A DNA stretch of 64,000 nt from Varanus komodoensis (GCF_004798865.1 NW_025336346.1:1826176-1890175), one strand, 5' to 3'. Numbered from the stretch's first letter, positions 49,890 through 61,029 are shown. Notes: generated by a model not told the origin, from the letters alone. Numbers and translations: made by a program.

Positions 49890-50035
49890 GGCAGCCTGGT
49901 GCTTCCAGATGTTGTGAACTGCAAGTCCCAGGAACCCGAAACACGGGCCATGCTGTCTGGGTTGATCGGCATGGTAGTCTAAACTCTCTTGGGAAATGAG
50001 GTTGCCTAGCCCTGCTGTGGGCAAACACCTCTACT
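49890..50035. mobile_element. Foldback hAT-like element remnant
   Basis: GGTGCTTCCAGATGTTGTGAAC then TGCAAGTCCCAGGAACCCG, a CGGGCCATGCTGTCTGG centre, then ATGGTAGTCTAAACTCTCTTGGG and GGTTGCCTAGCCCTGC form the inverted arms of the element described at 27262. Confidence 0.5.
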
Positions 50036-50664
50036 GCCTTTCTGCACCCGGGAGAGCTGTGCAGACCTGTGTTGGAGCGGGGCCGTAGGCACATCCTCGA
50101 AATAGCTCCTTTCAAGCAGAAAGATTCATGAACTAACTGGATGGTGCATGTATGATGTGTGTGCGTGCGTGCTCATTTGGCACATTTTTCAAAAGGATTA
50201 CCAGAATATTGTGACAGAAGTTTAGTTTTGTTTTTTTTTTAAGTGCATCATTTTAAAAAAGTAAGCAAGGGAAGGGGAACTTGCTCACAGTCATCACTGC
50301 GGTTGCAAAGATACAATGCAGAAGGTGCCTGGGACACTTGCAAACCCCATTGCACTCAGCCTCCACTAATGAAAGACTTGCTGTCACAGGCAAAGGGTGG
50401 GGTGAATTACTTTTTGCCCCCAAAGCAGCAGTGCTGCCTTTAAGGAAACTCGCCAGTACTAATAAGTAGCTGCCCTCTTAAATGACCAGGTCAAAAGATC
50501 CCTGGTGACCAGTGGTTGAAGTCAGACCTGCAGGCCCAGGAGACTGTCTGATTTTGGACTGGGATTCGGAATGAGCTACACAAAACTTGTGTGCCGTATC
50601 TGCTTCAACACAGTTCTATGGAAGGTTATAACAGCAGCACTGAAGATGTTGTTTTGTTTGGCAG

Positions 50665-50727
50665 ATCCACTGGCCTGCATCCCAGCAAAGGATAGATGAA
50701 TGTGTTCTCTCAGGGAAGAACAGTAAT
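50665..50727 (+). CDS. SEMA3F: SEMA3F coding exon: 63-bp Sema-domain exon
   Basis: A short exon of 21 codons in phase 0 at both ends, with acceptor TTTGGCAG and donor AAT|GTAAGT (near consensus). It reads IHWPASQQRIDEC then VLSGKNSN, matching the mammalian SEMA3F segment IHWAASPQRIEEC-VLSGKD. The cysteine is one of the conserved Sema-domain disulphide cysteines. It directly continues the reading frame of the exon ending at 47683, across a 2,981-bp intron. The asparagine-rich end (KNSN) differs from the mammalian KDVN and looks like ordinary lineage divergence. Confidence 0.95.
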
Positions 50728-53035
50728 GTAAGTACTTCTGCTGTAGTCTCCAGGTTTACAGAAGATGAGAGGGAGAGGGGAGAAGGGATTAAACCTATGC
50801 TTCCAAAAATCTGCCCATCCAGTATCTCTTGGGATGGAAAGCTCCTGTCTCTACTTAGGTGTTGGCCTCTTAGAACTGCACACACCTCCACAGCACTATC
50901 ACACAGTCAGCAAGGTGACAGCTATATTGTGCATCCTTGCCATCTCCCAGATTTTATTTGTTCTGCCCATTCTGGGTAATCCTGTGTCTTTCAGTCATAA
51001 GGAGCCCAGCCCCTTGGTCTGGTTTCCCACAGATTTACTTATTTATTTAAAATATTTATATGCTGTCCTGTCACAAAAGCCTCAGGACAGCTTACATAAA
51101 TGAAATACAATAAAATAAAATATAACATGAATAAATCATTGACCCACACTGGCTGCAGTTAAAAACATACAGGACACAATATTAAAACGTATTAAGATAT
51201 TGCTGAAATAAAAAGGTCTGAAATAAACCTCTTTTTTTTTGAGCCAAAGCAGATCCATATGCTGCTGCATTTACTAATAGCAGGCTTCTTGGGACTAGAA
51301 AGATAGTCAAGAAAGGTTCGTGGTGCAGGTGGACCTTACCCCTCCTCCCTTGGCGATGCAATCCTGCTGTCATGGGGTATCGCCCAACAAAGGCATTGGA
51401 GGTGGCTGCCCTTTCCAAAAGGGCACAGTCAGCAGCTGCTATGGGATCCCGGGAGATTGACATATGCCTCAATACGGTGAAGCTGCCTTGTCAGCGGTAG
51501 GCGATCCAAGCCCAGCCAAGTCCACCAGCACTTGTGCACATTGCCTTTTTTCCTCATCACAGAAGAAGGAAGCAAGGAGTCGAAGGTTCCCAAGCTGTTT
51601 CCTATGCAGCACAGCCAGACTTTTGGCCTGCTGACCTTGAACTCTGCCTGCTCAGAGTTTCTCAGCTGCTACTGTTTGCAGCGCAGTCTCAGAGCCATGG
51701 GGCTGACTTAGTGGAAGGAAGCCGGCTTTGCTTGCTCTTCTCACCCAGCAGAACTCTGTAACATTTGGCTCCAGCTCACTCCAGCATGATCCCCCTTCAC
51801 TGAGGGTGTGTGAGGCAAGGAGGAAACATGATCTGCATGCCTGGTCTCCAGTCCAGTTTGCTAGCACGTGTGGGCCTTGACAGCATCCTTTGCATCCAGC
51901 CCAGGAATTGTCTGGCTTGCCCTCTGGGTCTCCCCGCTATCACTCCCCCATTAGTTATGTTACTCGGGCTTTACTAGCGAGTCTGCTTCCCAGCTCCGGG
52001 TGCCTTTTAATGAGTGGGGAGCCCAGGGGTTGACTTGCCTGCTTCCTTCCCTGAGCGGATAAGGACACAGACCTTTCTTCTCCTAAGAAATGCCCATTAA
52101 TAGGTTTGATATTCAAGCCACTTTCTCTGGCTTTTGAAAATAAGCAGAAACAGGATTCTAGGGTTTGCTGTCCTGGCCCCAAGACATTTGTCACAGCAAT
52201 CATAGAGCGATTACTTTCTCAGAAAAATTGGCCAAGGAGGGGAAGGTGCACCATTTATAGTCTGCTTGGACTACAGCTATGCTGCCACACAAGATGTGAT
52301 GTAAGAATATTGGCTCCAGAGGAGGTAAATTCTTCCAGTCAGGACACTATATAGAAGGAGAACAAGAGAGTTGTCTCAGAAGTACATCCAGATCCTTGTT
52401 GCAAAACATGCTGGAAGAAGTAGGCTGCAATGTTTATTTGTTAATTCTCCAAGAACATCAGACCTTATTTGCCTCAATCTTAACTGGAAGCAAAGCTTGT
52501 TGAAGAGGACCATTTGACACACATTTGTTCAATGTGGTGTGACAAAATCTAGAGGCTGCACAGAGAATGTTCATTTATGAGTAATGCAGAAACAGTAACG
52601 TGGTTGTAAATAGGTAGTTAGTTGTAGGACCACTTAGAACAAAAAAAGAGGATATGCAACACTAAAAGAGAGCATATCAAAGTGCATAACTTAACAAAAA
52701 TATAAAAATAATTATTGTAATTTAGATAGAAGTACAATGCATCTCACCATGGGGAGAAAGACTGCTTAGATGGCCTGTGTGCTTTCATCTGCTAAGTGAT
52801 GGTTTCCTTCTCTCCTTTTGGTTCCTTGAATTGAATCCAGCCTTTGATGACAGCCCATCAATTAGAAGACACCTTCAGATGCCAGCTCTTCAGATGGAGA
52901 TCTGCAAAATAGCACCTGGCCATCTTACTAGTTAGACCAGGAGGGTTAGAGGATGGGATCATTCCCCTCCCCTCCTTAAAATGGATAAAATGTTGAGAGG
53001 ACTTAGAGTAACTTACAGCATTCTTTGTTTTCCAG
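50728..53035 (+). other. SEMA3F: SEMA3F intron (2,308 bp)
   Basis: GT...AG intron. A LINE 3'-UTR fragment on the minus strand occupies about 51030-51235. The stretch 51880-52150 is free of repeats, with runs such as TTTTAATGAG and CCCATTAATAGG, and looks like possible conserved noncoding DNA. From 52360 to 53000 I see nothing recognisable. Confidence 0.9.
51030..51235 (-). mobile_element. L2-like LINE 3' UTR and tail
   Basis: The plus strand begins TTTACTTATTTATTTAAAATATTT then ATATGCTGTCCTGTCACAAAAGC, CTCAGGACAGCTTAC. The reverse complement matches the 3' end of the LINE at 55510-55590 (GAACTGTCCTGAGGCTATAAGC-ATGGGACGGCATA). This shows that the two belong to the same family. Confidence 0.75.
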
Positions 53036-53155
53036 GGAGAGTGTGGGAACTTTATCCGTCTTATCCAGCCCTGGAATCGAACCCACTTGTATGTTTGTGG
53101 CACTGGAGCATACAATCCTATCTGCACCTTTGTCAATCGTGGCCGTAAAGCACAG
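53036..53155 (+). CDS. SEMA3F: SEMA3F coding exon: GECGNF...RKAQ segment of the Sema domain
   Basis: An exon of 40 codons, phase 0 at both ends, with acceptor TTTTCCAG and donor CAG|GTGAGG. It encodes [20 protein letters not shown] followed by [20 protein letters not shown]. The motif CGTGAYNP-C is a hallmark of class-3 semaphorin Sema domains, and NRT is a conserved N-glycosylation sequon. The mammalian SEMA3F equivalent ends in RGRRAQ at the same exon border. In mammals the message then either enters the alternative roughly 31-residue cassette (see 58705-58794) or skips to the exon starting DYIFYLEPE, which lies beyond this window. The preceding intron is 2,308 bp. Confidence 0.95.
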
Positions 53156-53337
53156 GTGAGGCACTGCGGGAGCATATGGCTGGAACAGCAGCCAGAACAG
53201 TGCTGGAGAAGCACCTGGACTTGGCATCAGGAGAGCATCCTCCAGACTACAGTAACAGAAATCTAGTGGTAGGAGCCTCCACTCCACCTGTTACAAGATT
53301 GATTTCCTGGAGATTGATTTCCAGGATCTGTTCTTGA

Positions 53338-53570
53338 ATACTTATATTTAGTTGTTGCTTTTGTATTCTACCTTTCCTTCAAGGAGCCCAAGGGGGCATA
53401 TATGACTCTCCTCATGTCATCTTCCCAACAGCCTTTTATGGTAGGTTATGCTGAGAGACACTGACTAGCCTGAATTCACTCAGTGAATTCCATGACTGAG
53501 TAAGGATTCAAACCAAGATCTTCCCAGTCCTAGTCCAGCCCTGGACTAGCGTGTAGTCCACTATGTGTCC
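53338..53570 (-). mobile_element. Sauria-type SINE, decayed
   Basis: On the minus strand it has the tail CCTTGAAGGAAAGGTAGAATAC in inverse orientation, the inverse of GAGAGACACTGACTAGCCTG and ATTCACTCAGTGAATTCCATG, and a remnant head near 53550-53570. More diverged than the 47913 copy. Confidence 0.7.
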
Positions 53571-54624
53571 TAGCACAAAGCCAACCAAATACAAATGGAT
53601 TTAGGATTGGTATTATGGATAGAGGCTAACTGAGACATGGAATAATAGGATGCAGAAGCTCTTCCAGTCTGAGGATTGGATTTTATTTTGGAGAAGCTCT
53701 AGGAGGCCACATTCCAATGGTGGTGGGGCTGAAAGCATCCAAAATTGAGCCAATTAAGCATACCACACACCAATATATTTTAGCTTAAAGCTCTTACTTC
53801 TAGTAACTTAGCCTTAGGACACGAAGTTCAGTCTTTCAGAATGGGGAAAACCTGGGAATTAGCCACAAGGCTATGGAAAAACATGTGGAGCAGGGGATGG
53901 AGGTATGGACTTCTAAGGACCTCTGGAGGGCTGGCTTTGGCTACCAGGCCTGAGGAGCCACTCCCACCCTTCCCTCAGAAGCCATGTATTCCAAGTCCTT
54001 TGGGGAATTGTTCAAGTAATACCTCATCCCCTCTGAGATTCATGCACTGATCCACTTTTCTCATCAACTGAGTGCTCAGCTTTTTGAAACAAGGATTTGG
54101 GCTTCCATACCTAATAGAGTTGGAGGCCAGTTACCCAACTACAGGCCCTTAGAAATTCATGCCGGGGTATCTCTGCAATGGAGCCCTGTAACTGACACAG
54201 TCTCTACCCTGAAAGAATTCTGAATGAGAAGATGCACAGGCATAAGGTAACTAAACAAATATATGGAACTATTCCCAGGCTGTCTGACTGCCAGTCCGAG
54301 AAGCAGCATATCAATGCTTAGGATGGTTTACATAGCACAGAATCAGGTCTCCTGTGCTGCTGTTGGCATTTGCTTGGCTTTTCTGTGTTTTTACAGTTGT
54401 TGATTTTTGTAGAGATGCTGGATTTGCAGTGCTGCATTTGTTGTATCATTTTTCTTCAGAAAACGGACCAGGTTTTTCTTTTCAATAAAGGGATGGGAAG
54501 CATATTTCCTGCCCATCTTCCAAGCCCAAGCACCATTTTTGCAACATGGCCCATTCCCTCACATACACCATGATCCCTACCCATGCATACAATTCCATGG
54601 TTGGTACTTCTGTACTGGGCATGG

Positions 54625-54665
54625 TAGTGTGTGTGTATACACACGCACACACGTGTGTGCACATG
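54625..54665. repeat. (GT)n/(AC)n self-complementary tract
   Basis: GTGTGTGTATACACACGCAC then ACACGTGTGTGCACA. Alternating purine-pyrimidine with inverted symmetry around TATA, able to form a hairpin or Z-DNA-like structure. Confidence 0.85.
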
Positions 54666-54889
54666 GAATAGGCACTTAGATATATACTGCGTCCATAAAT
54701 CCTTCCAGAAGCACTGACTCCCGCTTTCCCTGGGATTGGTATCGCTGAATATTTTGCTTTGTTAGCCCTACTAGCTGACCCTCTCTCCTGCTGATGTGCA
54801 GAAAACTTGGGAGGAAAAGTTTGTAAGAGAACAATTTGCACAGAGAAGCACAGAGCCCTGCCTCTTTGCAACCAGAAGCTTTAGCAGAT

Positions 54890-55590
54890 GCCCTAGCAGC
54901 ACCCCTACCTGGAGGACGACTGCCTAGCAACAGTGATGCACACATTGGTTACTTCCCGGCTGGATTTCTGTAACGCGCTCTATGTGGGGTTGTCCTTGAA
55001 GACAGTCCGGATACTTCAGATGGTGCAAAATAGAGCAGCCAGGTTGCTGATGGAGACTGGGTGTTATTCTCATATAACCCCAGTCGTCTACCAGCTCCAC
55101 TGGCTTTCCATCGAAGTCCGGGCTCAATTCAAGGTATTGGTAATCACCTATAAAGCCCTTAATGGCTTGGGACATGGATACCTAAAGGAACGCCTGCTTC
55201 CATATTTGCCTTCCCGCCCCTTGAGATCGGCAGCAGAGGCCCTCCTCTGGAAGCCCTCCGGGAGAGACATCAGGAGGCAATGGATGCGGAGGAGGGCTTT
55301 CTCTGCAGTGGTGCCCCATCTGTGGAATGCACTCCCCAGAGATGTCCGCCTGGCGCCGTCGTTATTTGTTTTTCGGCGCCAGGCTAAGACCTTTTTATTT
55401 AAAAAATATTTTAATAATGTTAGATAATATTTATAGGTTTTAATTGTGCAGTCAGGGTGTTTCTGGGTTTTAATTGTATTTGCATTATGTTTGTTTGTTT
55501 ATTTATTTATGTGAACTGTCCTGAGGCTATAAGCGATGGGACGGCATACAAAAATTCTAAATAAATAAATGAATGAATGAATAAATAATA
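54890..55590 (+). mobile_element. 5'-truncated L2/CR1-clade LINE with open C-terminal frame
   Basis: The frame runs open from at least 54910 to 55427. It contains LVTSRLDFCNALYVGLSLK, then VQNRAARLLMETG, HITPVVYQLHWLSIEVRAQF, KVLVITYKALNGLG and AFSAVVPHLWNALPRDVRLA, the C-terminal reverse transcriptase region of L2/CR1-type LINEs. The 3' UTR follows, with CTGTCCTGAGGCTATAAGCG and the tail AATAAATAAATGAATGAATG. The 5' end is missing, so it cannot be autonomous. The long open frame suggests this is the youngest LINE copy in the window. It lies in the SEMA3F intron in the sense orientation. Confidence 0.88.
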
Positions 55591-55659
55591 GCTTTACTGT
55601 TCAAGCACATGCTATTGTTCTAGAGAAGGGCCTGGGCCAGCAACTCATTATTCAGAAAG

Positions 55660-56000
55660 GTGTTTATTTACTCGTTTGTTTCTCATATTTCTGTACTACC
55701 CAGTAGCTGAAGCTCTCTGGGTGGTTCACAACAATTAACTTCATAAAATACAACACAAGATACACTACATAAATGTAAAGCTACAATATAAAATAAGAGT
55801 AAAGACCCAAGTAAACTATCAACAGTGCAAAGATTAAAATACAATAGCAGATTTTAAAAGAAGCTGAAAGCCTGGGGAAATGGAAAAGACCTCACCTGGC
55901 AACAGAAGGAGCCCAGGGTAGGTGCCCAGCAAATCTCTTCCAGAAGGTTATTCCATAATTGGGGTGCCCTCTGTTTAGTAGCCGTACCTTCCTTCATTTA
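55660..56000 (-). mobile_element. LINE 3' region on the opposite strand
   Basis: GTGTTTATTTACTCGTTTGTT then CTGTACTACCCAGTAGCTGAAGCTCTCTGGG, an A-rich UTR, CCTGGCAACAGAAGGAGCCC and TTATTCCATAATTGGGGTGCC together match the inverse of an L2-like LINE 3' end (compare 29955-30330). It lies about 70 bp after the plus-strand LINE, so the two tails face each other. Confidence 0.65.
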
Positions 56001-56734
56001 ACAGGGCTCCAAGATTGTTTTGCTCTAACATTGTTTCCTATTGGTGTGAGCAAATATCACAAGACTGGACAATAGATACAGGAAAATAACTTTCCATAAA
56101 TATCATGCCCAATATTATAATAAGAGTTCATAAGAATATACATAAATTCTGGAGTAATAAATATATATTGTGCTGTTTCAAAGATAATAATATGGAGGAC
56201 ATGCTGAAGACAAAACCCCAATAACATGAACAAACACAAGGACCTTCAAGCAGGGTTAAAACATCCTTTGCCATCTTGAATAGCAGTGGACTCGGGTTTG
56301 GTAGAAACTGGAATACTTCTAATCCCAGAGGCAGAGGCTTTGCATAGTAATTAATGGCATAATCACAAGCTTCTCCATTTGATTCTGCTGGGAAATGGGC
56401 CTATTTTACAGTATGTGTATGCATTCAAATTCAGGAATAAGGGCCAGTCTGATACCTTTTAGATCCACGTGCCTCCGTCTCCTTCTGTCCACTTGCTGCT
56501 ATTGCTAGAGGAACAGTCAATTTTCTGTAAGTGAGCATAACTTTGAGGCTTGAGTGGGCAAGGGAGAGCTGTTTGTAGAGAACAGAGTGCATCCATAAAT
56601 ACTTAATACTTACCCTATTTGATCAGTATATTTATATTTGATTGTGCTGAGTAAATTAGTGTATACCTATCAAAAGGACCACATGGTACCATTGTAGATA
56701 ATTTATTTAAGGTTCCCACATTTTCTTTTTCTAG

Positions 56735-56794
56735 CTCTGCTTCTGTAACCTGACACACAGAAATATAGCCAGTGAAGTTTTTCCTGGCATCGAG
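56735..56794 (+). other. Possible extra cassette exon in the SEMA3F intron (unproven)
   Basis: Inside the intron between 53155 and 58705 there is a strong acceptor (TTTTCTTTTTCTAG) followed by 60 bases with no stop in the SEMA3F frame and then a strong donor, GAG|GTAAAG. The piece is phase 0 to 0, so inclusion would keep the frame and add 20 residues, reading LCFCNLTHRN then IASEVFPGIE, with an NLT sequon and two cysteines. I know of no such exon in other SEMA3F genes. A 60-base open stretch is not rare by chance, and two extra cysteines in a Sema domain would be unusual. This may be only a pair of cryptic splice sites. Confidence 0.2.
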
Positions 56795-57427
56795 GTAAAG
56801 AGAATGGAAAGAAAGATTTGATCTATTACATTTCTGCTTTGTCAGACCACTGTTGCAGACACAGGAGCAAGGCCAGGATAAGGTGGAAACTTTAAATACA
56901 CTGTCAAATTTATCTTAAAGCACTGCAGCAGGGAAAGAGTGACCCAAAAAACTTTAGAAAGGCTTGAAAAATAATGTAGGCCTCTGTAGAGCACGCTCAC
57001 ATTGAATTCGGCATGCAGTTCTGTTTATTCCACCTTGATAGTACGATAGCAAAAATAGAAAAGCAACAGTCATGGGCAGAGGGAAATGAAAGGTGGGAGT
57101 ATTTCCATACAAGGAGAAATGTCGGGAAGACATCAAGAACACTGAAAAATAGAAGGAATGTTTTGGAAAAGGTAATGTGGAAGAAGTATCACAGAAACTA
57201 AAGAGGGACTTGTAAGAGAGCTGGGTCTTGGTCCATTACAATACCTACATGCTGAAAACATTTTTGTAAAATAAAAGTTTTTTTTAAATTGCATTGATAA
57301 TATTGGAGGAAATCATGTAAAATTACTATATACTAATGTTTTCTAGAAGGTTGACTTAGTGGAACGTACTGATAAATGAGGCTTAGTGGACATTTGTAAC
57401 AAAATTAAAAGATGTATGCCACATTAT

Positions 57428-57500
57428 TAGTCCAATCCTGTGCACACTTACTCAGAAGTAAATCACTGCATTGAATGGGGCTTAATCCTATATGTGTGTA
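57428..57500. repeat. MITE remnant (common squamate type)
   Basis: TTAGTCCAATCCTGTGCACAC, TTACTCAGAAGTAAATCACTG and CATTGAATGGGGCTTAATCC are diagnostic words of the family noted at 17572. Confidence 0.6.
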
Positions 57501-58704
57501 GGAGATGAGGATGACTGATCCAGTGTTTCATGAAAGACCATTTCTGTTGAATGAAAATTGTCTGTCCTTAATGCATTCTTTCTGTTCTGCACAGAATGTA
57601 TCATTTTTACCAACGTGGAGGTTGGCCATATTCATTGAACCCTTTCAAAATTTATTTACTGGCAAGCAGAATTTAGCTATTATTAACCTGGTCTCAACAG
57701 TTGTACTTATTTTACTGAAAATGTCAGTATTGGCAACTAAATTTGCCTCAGCTTTTAATGACCTTGCATACTTCTGATTCTATAAAATAACAAAAGAAAG
57801 TTGCTTGTTTAGTCTGAAATATTTTCCACTTTTATTTTATCTTTTATCTTCCGATAACAAATGTCCTCAAAGGTTTGACTAGCTAAACTTTGATATATTC
57901 TTACCTGATGATCTCCTATCGCTTGTTTGTACCTGCTGTATTTTTCCACAGTGCTTATACATGATGTCTTTTCCATTATAAACAAATGATGAAAAAACAG
58001 ATCTGCCAGATGTATTTTAAATTTCATTCTACATACTCCAGGCTGGTATCTCATAAAGGTGTGAGGTTTGCAGTGAAGGTACTCCTCATATAAGAAATAT
58101 CCCCCATATGAAAAACAGGACATGGTAAATATGTTAAAGGAACTTTGCTTAATTTTGTCCCTAATTGTAACTTTTCCTCATTTGATGCAAACTGATCCAG
58201 TTGCTCTGATGCAAAGTAATACACCACAACATTAGGGAAGACTCGGGTCCCCTTTTAGTATTCTTTCTGTCAGGCTTTTAACTGTCGCTTGCACAGGCTT
58301 ATAAGCATCCATAAAACATTCCAGATTTTTGCCGCTCTGCTAAAGCATTAGGCTGTGTACTGATGGGACATGACAGAATAGGAACCGTAACCTCAGCCTT
58401 CCCTTCTGCTGTAAGATGCAGAAGGGGTTCCTGAAGAAACCCCTCAGATATGATTCGCTCCAGGTGAAGTCAGTGCAGTAATCCTACAGAGAGTGAGGCC
58501 AGTGAATAGAAGCTGGCACATGCAGGCTTCGTCCAGGACTCAGACATCCAAGAGGGGGATCTTGCTCTCAACAGGAGTATGTGTGTGTCTTGTACAGAGA
58601 CAGTCAGTCTGCTGCATGCTGCATTCTCTGGCCAGGCCCTGCCATTCCTGCTTCTCTGGCAGGTCACTCTGCCAGCGCTAACTCTCTGCTCCTCCTCTCC
58701 TCAG

Positions 58705-58794
58705 GCTTTTGAGCTGAACCAGTCCATCCAGCAGGGAGGACGGGGAAGTAGAGCAGTTGACTCCTCCCTCCGCCCGTCTCCAGTGGAACGCAAG
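58705..58794 (+). CDS. SEMA3F: SEMA3F alternative cassette exon (isoform-specific insert in the Sema domain)
   Basis: The exon has acceptor CCTCTCCTCAG, 30 in-frame codons (phase 0 to 0) and donor AAG|GTGGGA, a weaker-than-consensus donor that fits optional use. It reads AFELNQSIQQGGRGSRAVDS then SLRPSPVERK. Mammalian SEMA3F has a 31-residue alternatively included segment at exactly this point. It shares the pattern GRGSRA-D--LRP-P, so the core is conserved while the edges have diverged and one codon has been lost or gained. The insert adds a basic, flexible loop before the DYIFYLE strand of the Sema propeller. The position is right: 5,549 bp after the RKAQ exon and in the same frame. The constitutive following exon is not in the window. 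The main uncertainty is whether this species still splices it in. Confidence 0.85.
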
Positions 58795-60419
58795 GTGGGA
58801 ATTGCGCTCTGCCCCAAGGGCCCTGCCCCGCCCCGCCTGCCCCAAGGGCCCAGCCGGCTCCTTCCCCAGCATGCCCAGGCCTGGGCTCGCTAACCTTCAT
58901 CTCCAACTGGCATGCACACCTAACAACTAACTAACCGGGGGAAGGGGCCAGACCCATTGGAACAGGGCTGGCCCAAACCCACCCCTTCCCCACCACTCAA
59001 CACACCCCTTCATCGAGTAACGAGCGCGCTTCCTGCATAGCCTCTCCTTGCGTCTCCTCTCTTGAACTAATCCCTTCTTCCCCAGGCTCATGCAAGGCTG
59101 GTGCCAGGAAAGAACACCCCCAAGACTTTTGATCTTGCTGTACAGGACAGGTTTCTCCGCCTGGCTATTTGGGATCACTGTTCTCAACCAATAGTTAATC
59201 TGTTGACTGTCTGCATGAATAACTTGGGCCTGGGATGAGGTTATGTCAGCGGCACGGTGGGGTGAATCCTCCTTGGGAGGCAGGGTGGGGTGAATCCTTT
59301 GCATCAGTGGATGGGGGAGTGTGACATTGATTCGTGCTTCTTTACCATTTCTAGCATGTGTTGAGAAATGTAAGAAAGAAGAGGAAGAGATCAGATATTT
59401 GCATTGTGTTTGCTGTGTAATGTATGCTCCTCCTGGCGGTTGTTGCAGGTCATAACCAGTTTTTCCATTCCAGTTTTGTCACTGTTGTCCTATAATTGGT
59501 AAGGGTTGGACACCGGGGAGGAGAGCATATGACTTTTATCAATGCCTCTCAGGCAGAACAATGTGGGACGTATCGCTTCCCATGCTACTGCTGCACAAAG
59601 ACTCTGGCACGGGAAGGAGCTGTTTCAGTTTCACAACCCATATGGCTTTCCCATAACAAACATGATCGAAGCAGCATGGAATCCAGCTGTTTCACACAGA
59701 ATCCAAAATGGAAGCCGTTTCCACATTGCTCTGCAAACATACGAATCATTCCCAATGAGCAGAATAGAATCCCTTCAGCACAACAGAGCTGAAGGAGGAG
59801 GGCGTGTATCTGAGACTGGTCAAGGGATGCAAGGCCTAACGTGTTCCCCATGCATGGATTTGCACCGAGCTGAAGGGTCCTTGCACTTGGCAGGAGACCC
59901 TCTTCCACATGTGTTCAAGAAGGTATATTTCAAAAAGCAGACTGGAAAAGCAACACAATGTGTGAAGAGGCTCCTGGATGGAAGTATTAGGCACTTACAT
60001 GGCTACTGTAGGCTAGTAGTAAACCTAAACTTCAAACATAAGCCAGAGGATCTCAGTTGTCATTAACATATTAGTGATTTACTGCAAATCTTCAATACAA
60101 TTTAAAATTAACAAATCAACAGGGCACATTGCACAAACAACAAAGTTTCCTGCTTGTGGCAAAAAGCTGAGGTACTGCAGGCACATTCAGTCTGGGCAGA
60201 CAACATCCATTTCTTCCTAGGCTGGAAAAAATGCCTAAAATGTAATGCTATGATTTGGTTTTATGCCTCAGCATTTTCCTCCTTTCCCACACTTTTTTTG
60301 CTGAAGCTTCCCCAGCTTCCCTTTCCCCTGAAGTGCAAAGGGGTCACTGCTGCTGTCTGCTTTCATTGAAAGCTGTCATAATAGGAGCCTAGAGAGGATT
60401 CTGCGATGTTGAAATGGAG

Positions 60420-60520
60420 AGTGTTGATGGGTTCAGATTCTGAACAGTCCCACTCAGATTAATGGGGGTTAAGTTAGTCCCATTGATTTCACTGGGCTTA
60501 TTCTAAGCATGACCGAGTCT
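60420..60520. repeat. MITE remnant (common squamate type), opposite orientation in part
   Basis: CCCACTCAGATTAATGGGGGTTAAG then TTAGTCCCATTGATTTCACTGGGCTTATTCTAAGCATGA contains both arms of the same family as 57428, in decayed form. Confidence 0.5.
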
Positions 60521-61029
60521 GGATGATAATACATTATTATTTTTATAGTCATGTAGTATATGAATAGCACGGTGCTTTCTTAAGCGAGTTGGATATTTCA
60601 ACAGAGCGCTTGCGTTTCTAATTTGGACAATCCCCTGCATTTGCCTTCTCTCCACCTTCTGTTCCATTACATGAGATGACCATTTCCCCTTGGGACAAAC
60701 CACCGCAGTCCATAGCTAGCTGGAAGTAGCCCTAGGGAAGACTGCACAGCAGGCTGCATCTACAGCCTGCAGGACTTAGTTTTCCGTGTGTCAGCACTTT
60801 ACTGCATTCAAAAGGCAGCTTTCAGCAGCCCGAATCTCCTACTTGCACCTGATGGGCTGTCTCTATTGTCACTAGCTCTGCAGCGTATTTTAACAAGCTG
60901 ACAGCAATGCCAGGAGCAGTCCTGCTCTCCTCCCTCCCTCGGGTGTCATCAACATGAGCTTGACACGCATTGAGAGAGGAAGCGAGGCTTCCCTATATCC
61001 TGCCACTGCTGACCTCCCAAGCTGTACGC

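Larger units (their letters stand above)
47684..50664 (+). other. SEMA3F: SEMA3F intron (2,981 bp)
   Basis: GT...AG intron joining two phase-0 exons. It holds a full-length Sauria-type SINE (about 47913-48164), two tandem short inverted-repeat elements (about 48711-49160), and a foldback-like fragment around 49890-50030 that resembles other hAT-like pieces in the window. The rest shows no recognisable element. Confidence 0.9.
53156..58704 (+). other. SEMA3F: SEMA3F intron (5,549 bp)
   Basis: GT...AG intron before the alternative cassette exon. It contains a minus-strand Sauria SINE (about 53338-53570), a plus-strand 5'-truncated LINE (about 54890-55590) followed by a minus-strand LINE 3' fragment (about 55660-56000), a short (AC/GT)n tract near 54625-54665, a MITE remnant near 57430-57500, and the possible cassette at 56735-56794. 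The stretch 57500-58700 shows nothing else recognisable. Confidence 0.85.
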
